Source of the DNA: Paracoccaceae bacterium
GTDB taxonomy: Bacteria > Pseudomonadota > Alphaproteobacteria > Rhodobacterales > Rhodobacteraceae
Direction of reading: 5' to 3'
Assembly (NCBI GenBank): GCA_011523445.1
Contig: WTGT01000121.1
Span: 1 to 10,326, forward strand
DNA length: 10,326 bases
Shown here: positions 1 through 7,186 of the stretch, piece by piece
Layout: every line of letters starts with the position of its first letter
How positions within the stretch are numbered: the stretch's first letter is position 1
The notes under the pieces: model-generated
The model's database searches: none
What the model saw: only the letters and a program-made list of their open reading frames with translations
What the model was told of the DNA's origin: nothing
Program-made: the position numbers and the translations under genes

Positions 1-436
1 GGAACAAGGATAGCAGGGATAGAAATAGATATTTATCCAGAAGAATAAAATCAGACATCAAATTCTGAAATAAAGGATTGCTGTGATGGTTCTGGGCAAG
101 AAATAACAAAATTGTGTCATTTAGTAATATACCACTCTCAACTGCAAACAACCCAAGGGTCAGCGGCCAAAGTGCAACCAATTGACCAACCAACTCATCA
201 ATCACTACTTCTGAGGGGTCATTGGATACGAATGAATTTATGGATGCTTTTAGGCAAATTGTTCCAAGCCACCAGAATAACAATGGAAATATTATCAAGT
301 AAAGATACCCGTATTCCAGAGTTATCAACAATCCACCAATGACTATTCCTGCAAAGGAAGCTACAGTACCGGGTGCAAATGGAAAAAAACCGAGGCCAAA
401 AATGGTTAATACGCACTTGGAAAAAAAATTGATCAT
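1..436 (-). CDS. pgpA: Phosphatidylglycerophosphatase A, partial (C-terminus beyond the left edge)
   Basis: Reverse-strand reading from ATG at 436-434 stays open for 145 codons to the window edge. It removes the phosphate from phosphatidylglycerophosphate to give phosphatidylglycerol at the inner membrane. Seen: the N-terminal family signature GLGFFPFAPGTVAS (residues 14-27), a hydrophobic stretch around residues 28-62, and the acidic signature DPSEVVIDELVGQ (73-85), whose Asp and Glu residues are the expected Mg-binding and catalytic positions. The next family block (FRxFDxxKPxP) is not yet reached at residue 145, so it should lie just outside the window. This leaves a rather long linker (about 60 residues) after VGQ. 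The start overlaps the ispDF stop in ATGA (436-433), which suggests translational coupling. A 65-codon open frame at 219-416 on the same strand is only a shadow of this gene. The identification is firm; the gene is incomplete only because the window ends. Confidence 0.93.
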   Translation of the reverse strand, partial: MINFFSKCVLTIFGLGFFPFAPGTVASFAGIVIGGLLITLEYGYLYLIIFPLLFWWLGTICLKASINSFVSNDPSEVVIDELVGQLVALWPLTLGLFAVESGILLNDTILLFLAQNHHSNPLFQNLMSDFILLDKYLFLSLLSLF

Positions 437-1581
437 CTCGAAATAGACACGATCGCCAAAGCCAGAATGCCCTCTTTCCTCCCTGTAAAACCCAACATTT
501 CAGAAGTGGTTGCCTTGATGCTGACCCGATCCGTACTGATTCCCAATTGTTTTGCCACTCTCTTACGCATATCCATTACATGAGGTTTGATCTTGGGTTC
601 TTCACAAACAAATGTGCAATCGATCGAGGTTATGGAATAATGTTCTTCCCGGAGTAGCCCATTGGCATGATTTAGGAAATGGACAGAATCAGTACCTTTC
701 CAGACTGGATCTTCAGGAGGGAACCAAGTGCCTATATCTCCCTTGCCCAAGGAACCATAAATGGCATCCGTAATGGCATGTAATCCTACATCAGCATCTG
801 AATGACCTTCAAGTTTTTTGTCAAAGGGAATTTCAACTCCGCATAGCACTATGGATTTACCTGGTACAAGCTTGTGTACATCAACCCCTTGTCCTACGCG
901 AACATCATGTACATCATTTTTTGACATCATTCTTGCATACTCCAGATCCACAGCAGTCGTTATCTTGTAATTTTCCTTTTCACCCTCGATGGTTGCCACC
1001 TTCAAATTACCAGCCAAAGCTATTTCGGCACAATCAGCTGTATGACCAGTTCTTTTTTCGTAAGCCTGAAGGATTTGGGAATAATTGAATCCCTGCGGCG
1101 TCTGGGCGGCACTAAGATTCTCTCTTGAAACGGGATTAACCAAATGGTTGTCTTTGAATTTCCAAACCGCATCCGAAATTGCTACTACCGGTACTATACC
1201 CTCATGTGATTCCAGTAATGATACCATATTTGTAATCAACATGGCTGAAACAAAGGGTCGGGCCCCGTCGTGAATCAAGACATGTGAAATATCCTGGTTT
1301 TTGAGATGTCGTAGTCCACAATAAACAGATTCCGTCCGGCTGTTTCCACCGAAGGCCAATTGATATTTACCGCGAATATTGGGGGAAACAGTTTCCTCAA
1401 ATAGTTCCTTGTGTTCCTGGGATATAACAACCACACACGAATCAACTTGGGGATGGGATACAAATTGGTTAATAGTTTTTTCCAAAACCGTTTCCAATCC
1501 AATTCTCTGATATTGCTTGGGAGGAAACAATCCTGCTCTGGTACCCGTACCGCCTGCAACAATTATGGTAGCAACCTTCAT
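433..1581 (-). CDS. ispDF: Bifunctional IspD/IspF enzyme (CDP-ME synthase and MECDP synthase)
   Basis: 382 residues, a fusion of two enzymes of the MEP isoprenoid pathway. Residues 1 to about 222 are IspD (2-C-methyl-D-erythritol 4-phosphate cytidylyltransferase). The CTP-binding loop is AGGTGTRAG (9-17) with K22, followed by IHDGARP (103-109), AAQTPQGF (158-165) and KITTAVDLEYA (206-216). Residues about 227-382 are IspF (2-C-methyl-D-erythritol 2,4-cyclodiphosphate synthase). Zinc ligands are expected in DVHK (D234, H236) and at H268 in HSDADVGLHA; the C-terminal ATTSEMLGFTGR block (358-368) is also typical. Length matches other alphaproteobacterial fusions (about 380-410). IspE, which acts between the two, is not in the window. 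ATG at 1581 begins right at the beta strand MKVATIIVAGG, so the start is safe, although only a weak SD (TTAAG) precedes it. It is the first gene of an apparent ispDF-pgpA operon, divergent from ntrY. All key residues are intact. Confidence 0.97.
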   Translation of the reverse strand: MKVATIIVAGGTGTRAGLFPPKQYQRIGLETVLEKTINQFVSHPQVDSCVVVISQEHKELFEETVSPNIRGKYQLAFGGNSRTESVYCGLRHLKNQDISHVLIHDGARPFVSAMLITNMVSLLESHEGIVPVVAISDAVWKFKDNHLVNPVSRENLSAAQTPQGFNYSQILQAYEKRTGHTADCAEIALAGNLKVATIEGEKENYKITTAVDLEYARMMSKNDVHDVRVGQGVDVHKLVPGKSIVLCGVEIPFDKKLEGHSDADVGLHAITDAIYGSLGKGDIGTWFPPEDPVWKGTDSVHFLNHANGLLREEHYSITSIDCTFVCEEPKIKPHVMDMRKRVAKQLGISTDRVSIKATTSEMLGFTGRKEGILALAIVSISR

Positions 1582-1622
1582 ATTCTTAACTGACTTATTT
1601 TCTATACCTTAGGTTTCAAACA

Positions 1623-1653
1623 ATTGTATTATTATTGAATAATATTTAAGCAA
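1623..1653 (-). promoter_or_regulatory. Possible sigma-70-type promoter for ispDF-pgpA
   Basis: On the minus strand, TTGCTT (1653-1648) is followed after 19 bases by TACAAT (1628-1623), a 5-of-6 match to the -10 consensus. This lies about 42 bases upstream of the ispDF start. The spacing is 2 bases longer than ideal, and the spacer is an AT-only palindrome (1630-1644). The evidence is weak, because AT-rich DNA gives such matches by chance. Confidence 0.22.
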
Positions 1654-1843
1654 ACAAATGATCAGGAGATTTATCTCACTTAGACGAAAACCTGGCTAAC
1701 AAAATCCTTCAGAACCTTATGCAATTCATTTATAGCCAGAACAGTTCATATCGAAAGAAACTCAATTCAGATTGAATATTCGGGATTAGTGTTTTTAAAT
1801 CCTGCAACCTTCATTATGATTTATAGTATTATTGAAAGTAATT

Positions 1844-1864
1844 TTTCGTAATTCAACTACGAAA
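1844..1864. repeat. Perfect 7-bp inverted repeat, candidate operator
   Basis: TTTCGTA (1844-1850), a 7-base spacer, then TACGAAA (1858-1864). It lies about 125-145 bases upstream of ntrY. The inner word TTCGTAA (1845-1851) recurs at 1878-1884 inside the next inverted repeat, 33 bases further on, close to three helical turns. This geometry would fit cooperative binding of a dimeric regulator, but no known binding motif was recognised. It could also form an RNA hairpin if the ntrY leader is long. Confidence 0.4.
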
Positions 1865-1873
1865 CCATGATAG

Positions 1874-1888
1874 TAAGTTCGTAACTTA
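1874..1888. repeat. Perfect 6-bp inverted repeat, second half of the candidate operator pair
   Basis: TAAGTT (1874-1879), CGT, AACTTA (1883-1888). It lies 9 bases after the previous inverted repeat and contains the same TTCGTAA word (1878-1884). It is about 100 bases upstream of the ntrY start. The function is inferred only from symmetry and repetition. Confidence 0.38.
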
Positions 1889-1987
1889 AACGATGTTCAT
1901 ATTCAAATATGGGTCTCATAAACTTCTCTTAGGGATTTTCTGAATTGTTAATGAATATCTGTACCTTGACTTTATGGGTAATGTAAT

Positions 1988-4327
1988 TTGCTGTCACTTG
2001 TGAGGGTTAAATCCGGGTTTGAATTACTCTTTGCTTTGGTAAGCAAATGGTTTTCGTACATATTGTTGGCAATATTCCCCTTGATCATCGGAGCTACGGT
2101 CCTTGTTTGGGAGGATATAGAACAGGGAATATCAACAAGGTTGGCAGTTATTGTATTAGTGGACTTTGTCTATGTAATTGCCGTAATTTCCGTACTTGGC
2201 TATCGAATTCTACGGTCTTTGGGTTACGAAAGGGATCCCGAGGTTGAAAACCCCCTTAATCTTACACTTGTCAAGGTATTTACAATTGTAGCTGTCATAC
2301 CGACCGTACTGGTTGCCATTGTTGCCAGCCTTGGATTGAATGTGGGAGTTGGGGAACGAGTGTATGAGGAGTTGACGGACGAGCTTAACAGAGCCCTTCA
2401 TGCTTCCAACTCCTATGTTGATGAAAAAGCTGACGAACTTGAAAATTACTCAATCGAACTTTCCTCCTTTTTGGAGAATCAGTTTTTAATATCACCCGGT
2501 CTTGATTTGGGTGGAACAAGGCAGGTAATGCAGAATTATCAGAGTGAAAAGCTGGGGGTACCCGGTTTTGCCTTCATTATTGACGGTAATTGCCAGGTAA
2601 TTGTCAGGGGGGTACGAAGCTATCTTTTCGATTTTGATAATCCACCCAAGGACTTGATGGAGGAAATTACACCCAATGGAACTGAAGTAGGAGATTTTGA
2701 GGGTTGTGGTCCTGAATTAAAATTACATAGGGACTTTTCCTATTTGAAAATTCAATATATGGAAGAAAACAACCAGAAATCCGGAGTGGTATTTGAACGA
2801 CCCAACTCCAATTTGCTTTATGCCCTGATCAAACTTGACCAAAAGGTTGATCAGTACCTCTATACAACTACGGATGTCAGCTCACCGATCCTTCAGCTGC
2901 GCAAGTCCCTGACCATTCAACCGGAAAAGTCAAAGGATCTGGTTCAGGAATTGGGGTCAACTATATTTCAATATTCCCTGGTTTTTCTGATCTGTGCCGT
3001 ATTTCTTGTCATCGCCATGATACAATTCGGATTCCTGCTGGCTGAAAGAATGAGTAGACCAGTAAAGGACCTGGCCAAGGTTGCACAACGAATTGGGGAT
3101 GGTCATCTAAAGGAAAAGATTGAAGTAAGGGGCAAGGACGAGATTGCAAAATTCGGTCGCGTTTTTCAGGACATGGTCAGAAAATTGGACAAGAGCATAA
3201 GTGAAGAGATTGCAATAAGGAATAAGGCAGAAAGTAGGGAAAAAGAGTTTCGGGGTGTATTGTCGAGTGTTTCAGCTGGTGTCATCGGCTTAAGTCATGA
3301 CGAAACCATTGTATTTATGAACAGAGCTGCAGGAAAGCATTTGGGTTTGGATTACAAGCTCTTCAATGTAAGCGGTTTGGCCTCCTTTTCATCAGTTAAA
3401 CTCAAGGAAGTGGTTCCAGATTTTGCTGGCCTTCTCAGCGAGTTGTCAAACTCTTCCAAACCACTTGCACAGAAAAATCTGCAGATCAGTGGTGAAGATG
3501 GCATGGTTCACCTGTTTGTTCGAATTGCAAAGCGAACTGATCCCATGGATAACCTTGAAGGTTATGTTATTGCCTTTGATGATGTAACTGAACTGGTTAA
3601 CGCTGAGAGCAAGGCAGCATGGGCAAGTGTTGCACAGCAGATTGCTCACGAAATAAAGAATGCCATGACCCCAATCAGCCTTGCCTTGACCCAATTGGAA
3701 TACAAGATTGGAAATGAACTTGAAGAATCAAAAAGGGGCCAACTAAGCAAATATACTGTTACCATTCACGAGTGTATGAATGGATTGATCAGAATATCGG
3801 ATGAGTTTTCCCAGTTTGCCAAACTTCCAGAACCCATTCTGATGCCGGAAGATCTTGTTGGTGTTTGTGAGGCAGCCAGTGATTTTGAGCGAAACAGGGG
3901 AGAGGAAGTAGAGATAAAAGTTGAATCTTCACTAGAGCATTCAAATATAAATTTGGATAGGGAACTCTTTTATCAGATGCTTATAAACCTACTTAAGAAC
4001 TCACGAGAGGGGATAGATTCCCGTAAAGAAAAATTTCCTGACCATAAATTTGATCCTCAGATAAGAATGATGCTTCAGGAACAGGATAGCTGGATTCTGA
4101 TCAGCATATTGGATAATGGAGCCGGATTCCCATCAAATTTGGATTTGAGTGAGTTCAAGAAGCCATTCATAACTTTCAGGGAAGGGGGAACCGGTTTGGG
4201 TTTGGCCTATGCCGAGAGAATTGTCGAGGGTCATGGTGGTGAATTGAAATTGGGCAAATCGCCCTCATTCGATGAGGGCAATCACCAGGGTGCGATGGTT
4301 CAAATCCGCTTACCAAAAATGATATGA
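1988..4327 (+). CDS. ntrY: Membrane sensor histidine kinase NtrY
   Basis: 779 residues, normal for NtrY, the sensor partner of NtrX (nitrogen, redox and envelope-related control in alphaproteobacteria). Three hydrophobic segments (about 20-40, 48-70, 92-115) precede a periplasmic domain (about 120-325) and a fourth segment (about 328-350); this is the NtrY topology. Then come HAMP (about 350-405), PAS (about 422-535), and the phosphoacceptor H554 in AHEIKNAMTPISLA, followed by SDEFSQFAKLPEP, an NtrY hallmark. The HATPase domain shows N671 in LLKNSREG, DNGAGFP (709-715) and GGTGLGLA (733-740). Odd: the usual HEIKNPLTPI reads HEIKNAMTPI. C202 and C240 could form a periplasmic disulfide. The frame is closed by TAA at 1979-1981, so the start must be TTG 1988 or a later GTG (2000). 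TTG is chosen because GGGT precedes it by 8 bases. The gene stops 38 bases before ntrX. Confidence 0.95.
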   Translation: MLSLVRVKSGFELLFALVSKWFSYILLAIFPLIIGATVLVWEDIEQGISTRLAVIVLVDFVYVIAVISVLGYRILRSLGYERDPEVENPLNLTLVKVFTIVAVIPTVLVAIVASLGLNVGVGERVYEELTDELNRALHASNSYVDEKADELENYSIELSSFLENQFLISPGLDLGGTRQVMQNYQSEKLGVPGFAFIIDGNCQVIVRGVRSYLFDFDNPPKDLMEEITPNGTEVGDFEGCGPELKLHRDFSYLKIQYMEENNQKSGVVFERPNSNLLYALIKLDQKVDQYLYTTTDVSSPILQLRKSLTIQPEKSKDLVQELGSTIFQYSLVFLICAVFLVIAMIQFGFLLAERMSRPVKDLAKVAQRIGDGHLKEKIEVRGKDEIAKFGRVFQDMVRKLDKSISEEIAIRNKAESREKEFRGVLSSVSAGVIGLSHDETIVFMNRAAGKHLGLDYKLFNVSGLASFSSVKLKEVVPDFAGLLSELSNSSKPLAQKNLQISGEDGMVHLFVRIAKRTDPMDNLEGYVIAFDDVTELVNAESKAAWASVAQQIAHEIKNAMTPISLALTQLEYKIGNELEESKRGQLSKYTVTIHECMNGLIRISDEFSQFAKLPEPILMPEDLVGVCEAASDFERNRGEEVEIKVESSLEHSNINLDRELFYQMLINLLKNSREGIDSRKEKFPDHKFDPQIRMMLQEQDSWILISILDNGAGFPSNLDLSEFKKPFITFREGGTGLGLAYAERIVEGHGGELKLGKSPSFDEGNHQGAMVQIRLPKMI

Positions 4328-4365
4328 CAGAACAGTAAAATTAAGAGGCAAACGAGCGAAATAAA

Positions 4366-5766
4366 ATGGATGATATCTTAATTGTTGATGATAATTCCAG
4401 AATTCGGAACCTGGTTGCCGAAATTTTGCATGACAAGGGCTATTCGATCCGACAGGCCAGCTCAGGTTCTGAATGTCTTGAGGAATTCAAAAAAACCAAA
4501 CCTTGCATGATTTTATTGGATATTCGTTTGCAGGACCCCCAAATGGACGGCCTGCAGGTACTTCAAACCATTCGTAAGGTTGATGCTGCCACACCCATTA
4601 TCATCATGTCGGCTCATGGCAATATTGAAATTGCGGTCAAGGCAATGCGTCTGGGAGCGTTTGATTACATTGAAAAACCGATTAGGGTTGATCGATTGCT
4701 ATCTGTGGTAAGGAATGCCATGGAGTTGGTATCACTCCGAAGGCAGGTAAAAGTACTCAGGGTTTCGCAAAACAATCCCAAACTACTCATCGGTTCTTCA
4801 AGGGTATTCAAGAAATACAAAAACTTGCTTGATCAAATGTCCAAAAGCAATGCCCGGGTCCTTCTGTCTGGACCTTCCGGAAGTGGTAAGGAAACCGCTG
4901 CGAGGTATATCCATGCACAATCACACCTTGCAAAGGGACCTTTCCTCATTGCAAACATACCAACGATGGATCCTGAAAAAATTGAATCCATACTGTTTGG
5001 TACTTCTTCAAATACTGGACAAAGGGTTTCAGGATTAATCGAATTGGCTCATGGCGGCACCTTGTATTTGAAGGAAGTTTGTGCCCTTCCGATTGATCTC
5101 CAACAGAAACTTCTCAGTGTCATCGTGAAGAACCAAATCGTCAATGAGGGAGGCAATGAGACCCTGAAAGTAGAAGTCAGATTTCTATCGGCTACCAGCA
5201 GAGATATAGAACAGGAAATTGAAAGTGGGCAATTATTGCCTTCCCTGTTGGAAAGATTGGCAACCTATCGGATTAAAGTGCCTCCTTTGGAAACAAACAG
5301 ATCAGATATACCCGAATTGGCAGCGAGTTTTCTTTACCTCTTTCACAAAACCCAGGGTTGGCCATTGCGTGAATTATCCAAAGAAGCGGAATCGTTTCTT
5401 GTTTCTTCCGAGTGGCCAGGTAACATTCGCCAGCTGAAGAACATAATCGAAAGAATTCTGATAACAGGTAAATCCGAGGATCCGATAACAGTTGATGAGG
5501 TTGTTTCTTCCTCAGCCGAGGTAAATACGGATACCGTATCGGTAGTTTCCGGAAATTACCTGAGTTTACCTTTGCGTGAAGCCAGGTTGATATTTGAAAG
5601 GGAATATATTTCTGCCCAAATTAACCAATTTGGTGGTAATATATCCAAGGCTGCGCAATTCATAGGGATGGAAAGGGCTGCCCTGCACAGGAAACTCAAA
5701 TCACTCGGTATTGTTACAAGAAACATTTCAGGAAGCAGGGTAGCTGGTTTTGAAGAAGATATGTAG
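4366..5766 (+). CDS. ntrX: NtrX-type response regulator with a degenerate AAA+ domain
   Basis: 466 residues: receiver domain (1 to about 120), sigma-54-activator-like AAA+ domain (about 140-370), and a Fis-type helix-turn-helix (about 404-449, ending RAALHRKLKSLGI). The receiver is intact: D8, D9, phosphoacceptor D52 in LLDIRLQ, S82, and K104 in IEKP. The Walker A motif GPSGSGKE is present (K175). The rest of the ATPase is eroded. The segment after LFG (210-212) runs straight into SGLIELAHGG with no GAFTGA. Walker B reads GGTLYLKEV, where Asp is expected at K236. The FREDLYxRL arginine-finger block reads LLPSLLERL (290-298), keeping only R297. To my knowledge, lack of GAFTGA is common in alphaproteobacterial NtrX; the Walker B change is not typical. 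It probably acts as a phosphorylation-controlled DNA-binding protein with sigma-70 RNA polymerase (inference). ATG 4366 opens directly into the first beta strand, and no strong SD is seen. It is the cognate regulator of NtrY just upstream. Confidence 0.94.
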   Translation: MDDILIVDDNSRIRNLVAEILHDKGYSIRQASSGSECLEEFKKTKPCMILLDIRLQDPQMDGLQVLQTIRKVDAATPIIIMSAHGNIEIAVKAMRLGAFDYIEKPIRVDRLLSVVRNAMELVSLRRQVKVLRVSQNNPKLLIGSSRVFKKYKNLLDQMSKSNARVLLSGPSGSGKETAARYIHAQSHLAKGPFLIANIPTMDPEKIESILFGTSSNTGQRVSGLIELAHGGTLYLKEVCALPIDLQQKLLSVIVKNQIVNEGGNETLKVEVRFLSATSRDIEQEIESGQLLPSLLERLATYRIKVPPLETNRSDIPELAASFLYLFHKTQGWPLRELSKEAESFLVSSEWPGNIRQLKNIIERILITGKSEDPITVDEVVSSSAEVNTDTVSVVSGNYLSLPLREARLIFEREYISAQINQFGGNISKAAQFIGMERAALHRKLKSLGIVTRNISGSRVAGFEEDM

Positions 5767-5827
5767 CAATTGGGGCTTGAACAATTAAGGTTTTACCCGG
5801 TTTCTACGCCAAGGGCATTATTGATAT

Positions 5828-7186
5828 ATGAAGATTCTAATCGTTGGTGCGGGTCAGGTAGGAAGCCAGATTTGTCGTTATCTGGTTCGAGAAATGGATT
5901 GTGAGATTACAGTCCTGGATAATAATTCGGATAATGTTGGCCTGATCACCGACAAACTGAACATTATTGGTGTCGTGGGTGAGGGAACAAGGGGTGAGGA
6001 CCTGAAACGATCAGGTATAAAAAATGCCAATCTCATTGTTGCTGTCACCCCATCGGATGAAACCAATGTACTCAGTACATTTTTTGCCCGCAAGCTCAAT
6101 CCTGACATTCAAACCATTGCCCGAATTCGCAATACCGATTATCATGAGTTTGTCAGTGAAAAAAACGATGGCTTCGTTGATATTATAATCAATCCTGAAG
6201 GTGCCGTTGCCGATGCAGCGCAAAGATTGCTCAGATCCAAGCAGTTGTTTTTCTACCAAAACCTGTTCAATGGCAAGGCACAGGTTATTGGATTGAACCT
6301 GAATGAAAAAAGCAGCGTCCTCAACACTTCTCTTCGCCAACTTTCCGAAACATTTGAAGGATTAAGAACTTTTGTTGTTGGATATCGACGCAATAATGTA
6401 CTCCAATTGGCTAACCCGGATGATCAACTGGTTGAAGGCGACAAGGTTTATCTGATTGCTGCAAGCGATGATTTGGAAAGGACTCTGGAAATATTCGGTG
6501 TCGAAAAACCACCATTCCATCGAGTCATTGTTATCGGCGGTGGCAAAATAGGATTGGATTTCACCAAACGTGTTGAAAAGAATTTTAACAACTATCAGTT
6601 GAAGCTCATCGAAATGGACAAGGAGCGGGCTGAAACCATTGCCGGGGAATTAACGAGGGCCATTGTCCTGCAGGGAGATGGAATGGAGGAAGATCTATTG
6701 AATGAGGCAGGTATTCATACTGCCAATACAATTATTTCCTTCACCGAAAATGATAAATCCAACCTGCTGATGCTCTATAAGGCCAAGGAGCTTAATCCTA
6801 ATATCACTACAATTGGATTGATCAAGGATTACGGGTTATCCAAGTTGGGCGAATCAATGGGCATCGATATTGTACTAAATCCTCAGACTACTACAGTTTC
6901 TTCAATAATTCCGAATGTCAAACCTTCAAGTTTCAAGCAGGTACAAATGATTGGGGAAGATGAGGGTGAGGTTTGTGAGGTACTCATTGAACGAAATCAT
7001 GAAATTGAGAGCAAGCAGTTGGGTGAAATCAAGATACCCGTTAAGTTCGGGGCGATTTTGAGAGATGATGAGCCAATCGGCTTTAATACCCAAACCAGAA
7101 TTCAAGTTGGCGACCAAGTAGCACTATTCATGCTTTCAAAAGACATAAGGAAAGTAACAAAGTACTTTAGTGTAGATGCTTATTAA
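5828..7186 (+). CDS. trkA: Trk potassium uptake system, NAD-binding regulatory subunit TrkA
   Basis: 452 residues, close to the usual 458. TrkA is a cytoplasmic peripheral protein that forms the gating ring under TrkH and responds to nucleotides. Two RCK_N-RCK_C repeats are visible. The first Rossmann fold starts MKILIVGAGQVG (GxGxxG at 7-12) with D31 at the end of the second strand, and its RCK_C spans about 140-220. The second fold shows VIVIGGGKIG at about 234-243, with LIEMD as the acidic strand end, and its RCK_C spans about 370-452. Both glycine motifs are intact. The start lies at the natural beginning of the fold, 61 bases after ntrX. AAGGGC about 11 bases before the ATG is a poor SD. 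It overlaps trkH by 11 bases (7176-7186), so the two subunits are probably translationally coupled. The position after ntrYX is conserved in many alphaproteobacteria. Confidence 0.96.
   Translation: MKILIVGAGQVGSQICRYLVREMDCEITVLDNNSDNVGLITDKLNIIGVVGEGTRGEDLKRSGIKNANLIVAVTPSDETNVLSTFFARKLNPDIQTIARIRNTDYHEFVSEKNDGFVDIIINPEGAVADAAQRLLRSKQLFFYQNLFNGKAQVIGLNLNEKSSVLNTSLRQLSETFEGLRTFVVGYRRNNVLQLANPDDQLVEGDKVYLIAASDDLERTLEIFGVEKPPFHRVIVIGGGKIGLDFTKRVEKNFNNYQLKLIEMDKERAETIAGELTRAIVLQGDGMEEDLLNEAGIHTANTIISFTENDKSNLLMLYKAKELNPNITTIGLIKDYGLSKLGESMGIDIVLNPQTTTVSSIIPNVKPSSFKQVQMIGEDEGEVCEVLIERNHEIESKQLGEIKIPVKFGAILRDDEPIGFNTQTRIQVGDQVALFMLSKDIRKVTKYFSVDAY

Larger units (their letters stand above)
1582..1987. 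other. Divergent intergenic region between ispDF and ntrY
   Basis: 406 bases, AT-rich, with no convincing gene, tRNA or known RNA on either strand. It must carry the promoters of both the leftward ispDF-pgpA unit and the rightward ntrY unit. It contains several short symmetrical sequences: AT-only TATTATT-G-AATAATA (1630-1644), ATTCA-GAT-TGAAT (1765-1777) next to GAATATTC (1774-1781), and the two stronger repeats at 1844-1864 and 1874-1888 listed separately. In many alphaproteobacteria dusB, ntrB and ntrC lie between ispDF and ntrY. No trace of their conserved motifs is seen here. Confidence 0.6.

Noticed and set aside
219..416. 65-codon open frame on the minus strand
   Set aside because: It is out of frame with the clear pgpA reading of the same DNA (ATG at 436), which carries the APGTVAS and DPSEVVIDELVGQ signatures.
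1773..1800. TTGAAT-N16-TTAAAT as an ntrY promoter
   Set aside because: Both boxes match only 4 of 6 positions in AT-rich DNA and imply a leader of about 180 bases; this is not enough to list it.
1582..1987. tRNA, CRISPR or insertion-sequence remnant in the divergent region
   Set aside because: No cloverleaf-like arms, no regularly spaced repeats, and no transposase or terminal inverted-repeat pattern could be found.
1966..1994. TTGACT just upstream of ntrY as a -35 box
   Set aside because: At 17-base spacing the -10 position reads TGCTGT and would fall inside the ntrY start, so it does not make a workable promoter for this gene.
2591..2707. Metal or haem binding site from the two periplasmic cysteines of NtrY
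   Set aside because: Only C202 and C240 are seen, with no CxxC or CxxCH motif. A disulfide is the simplest reading.
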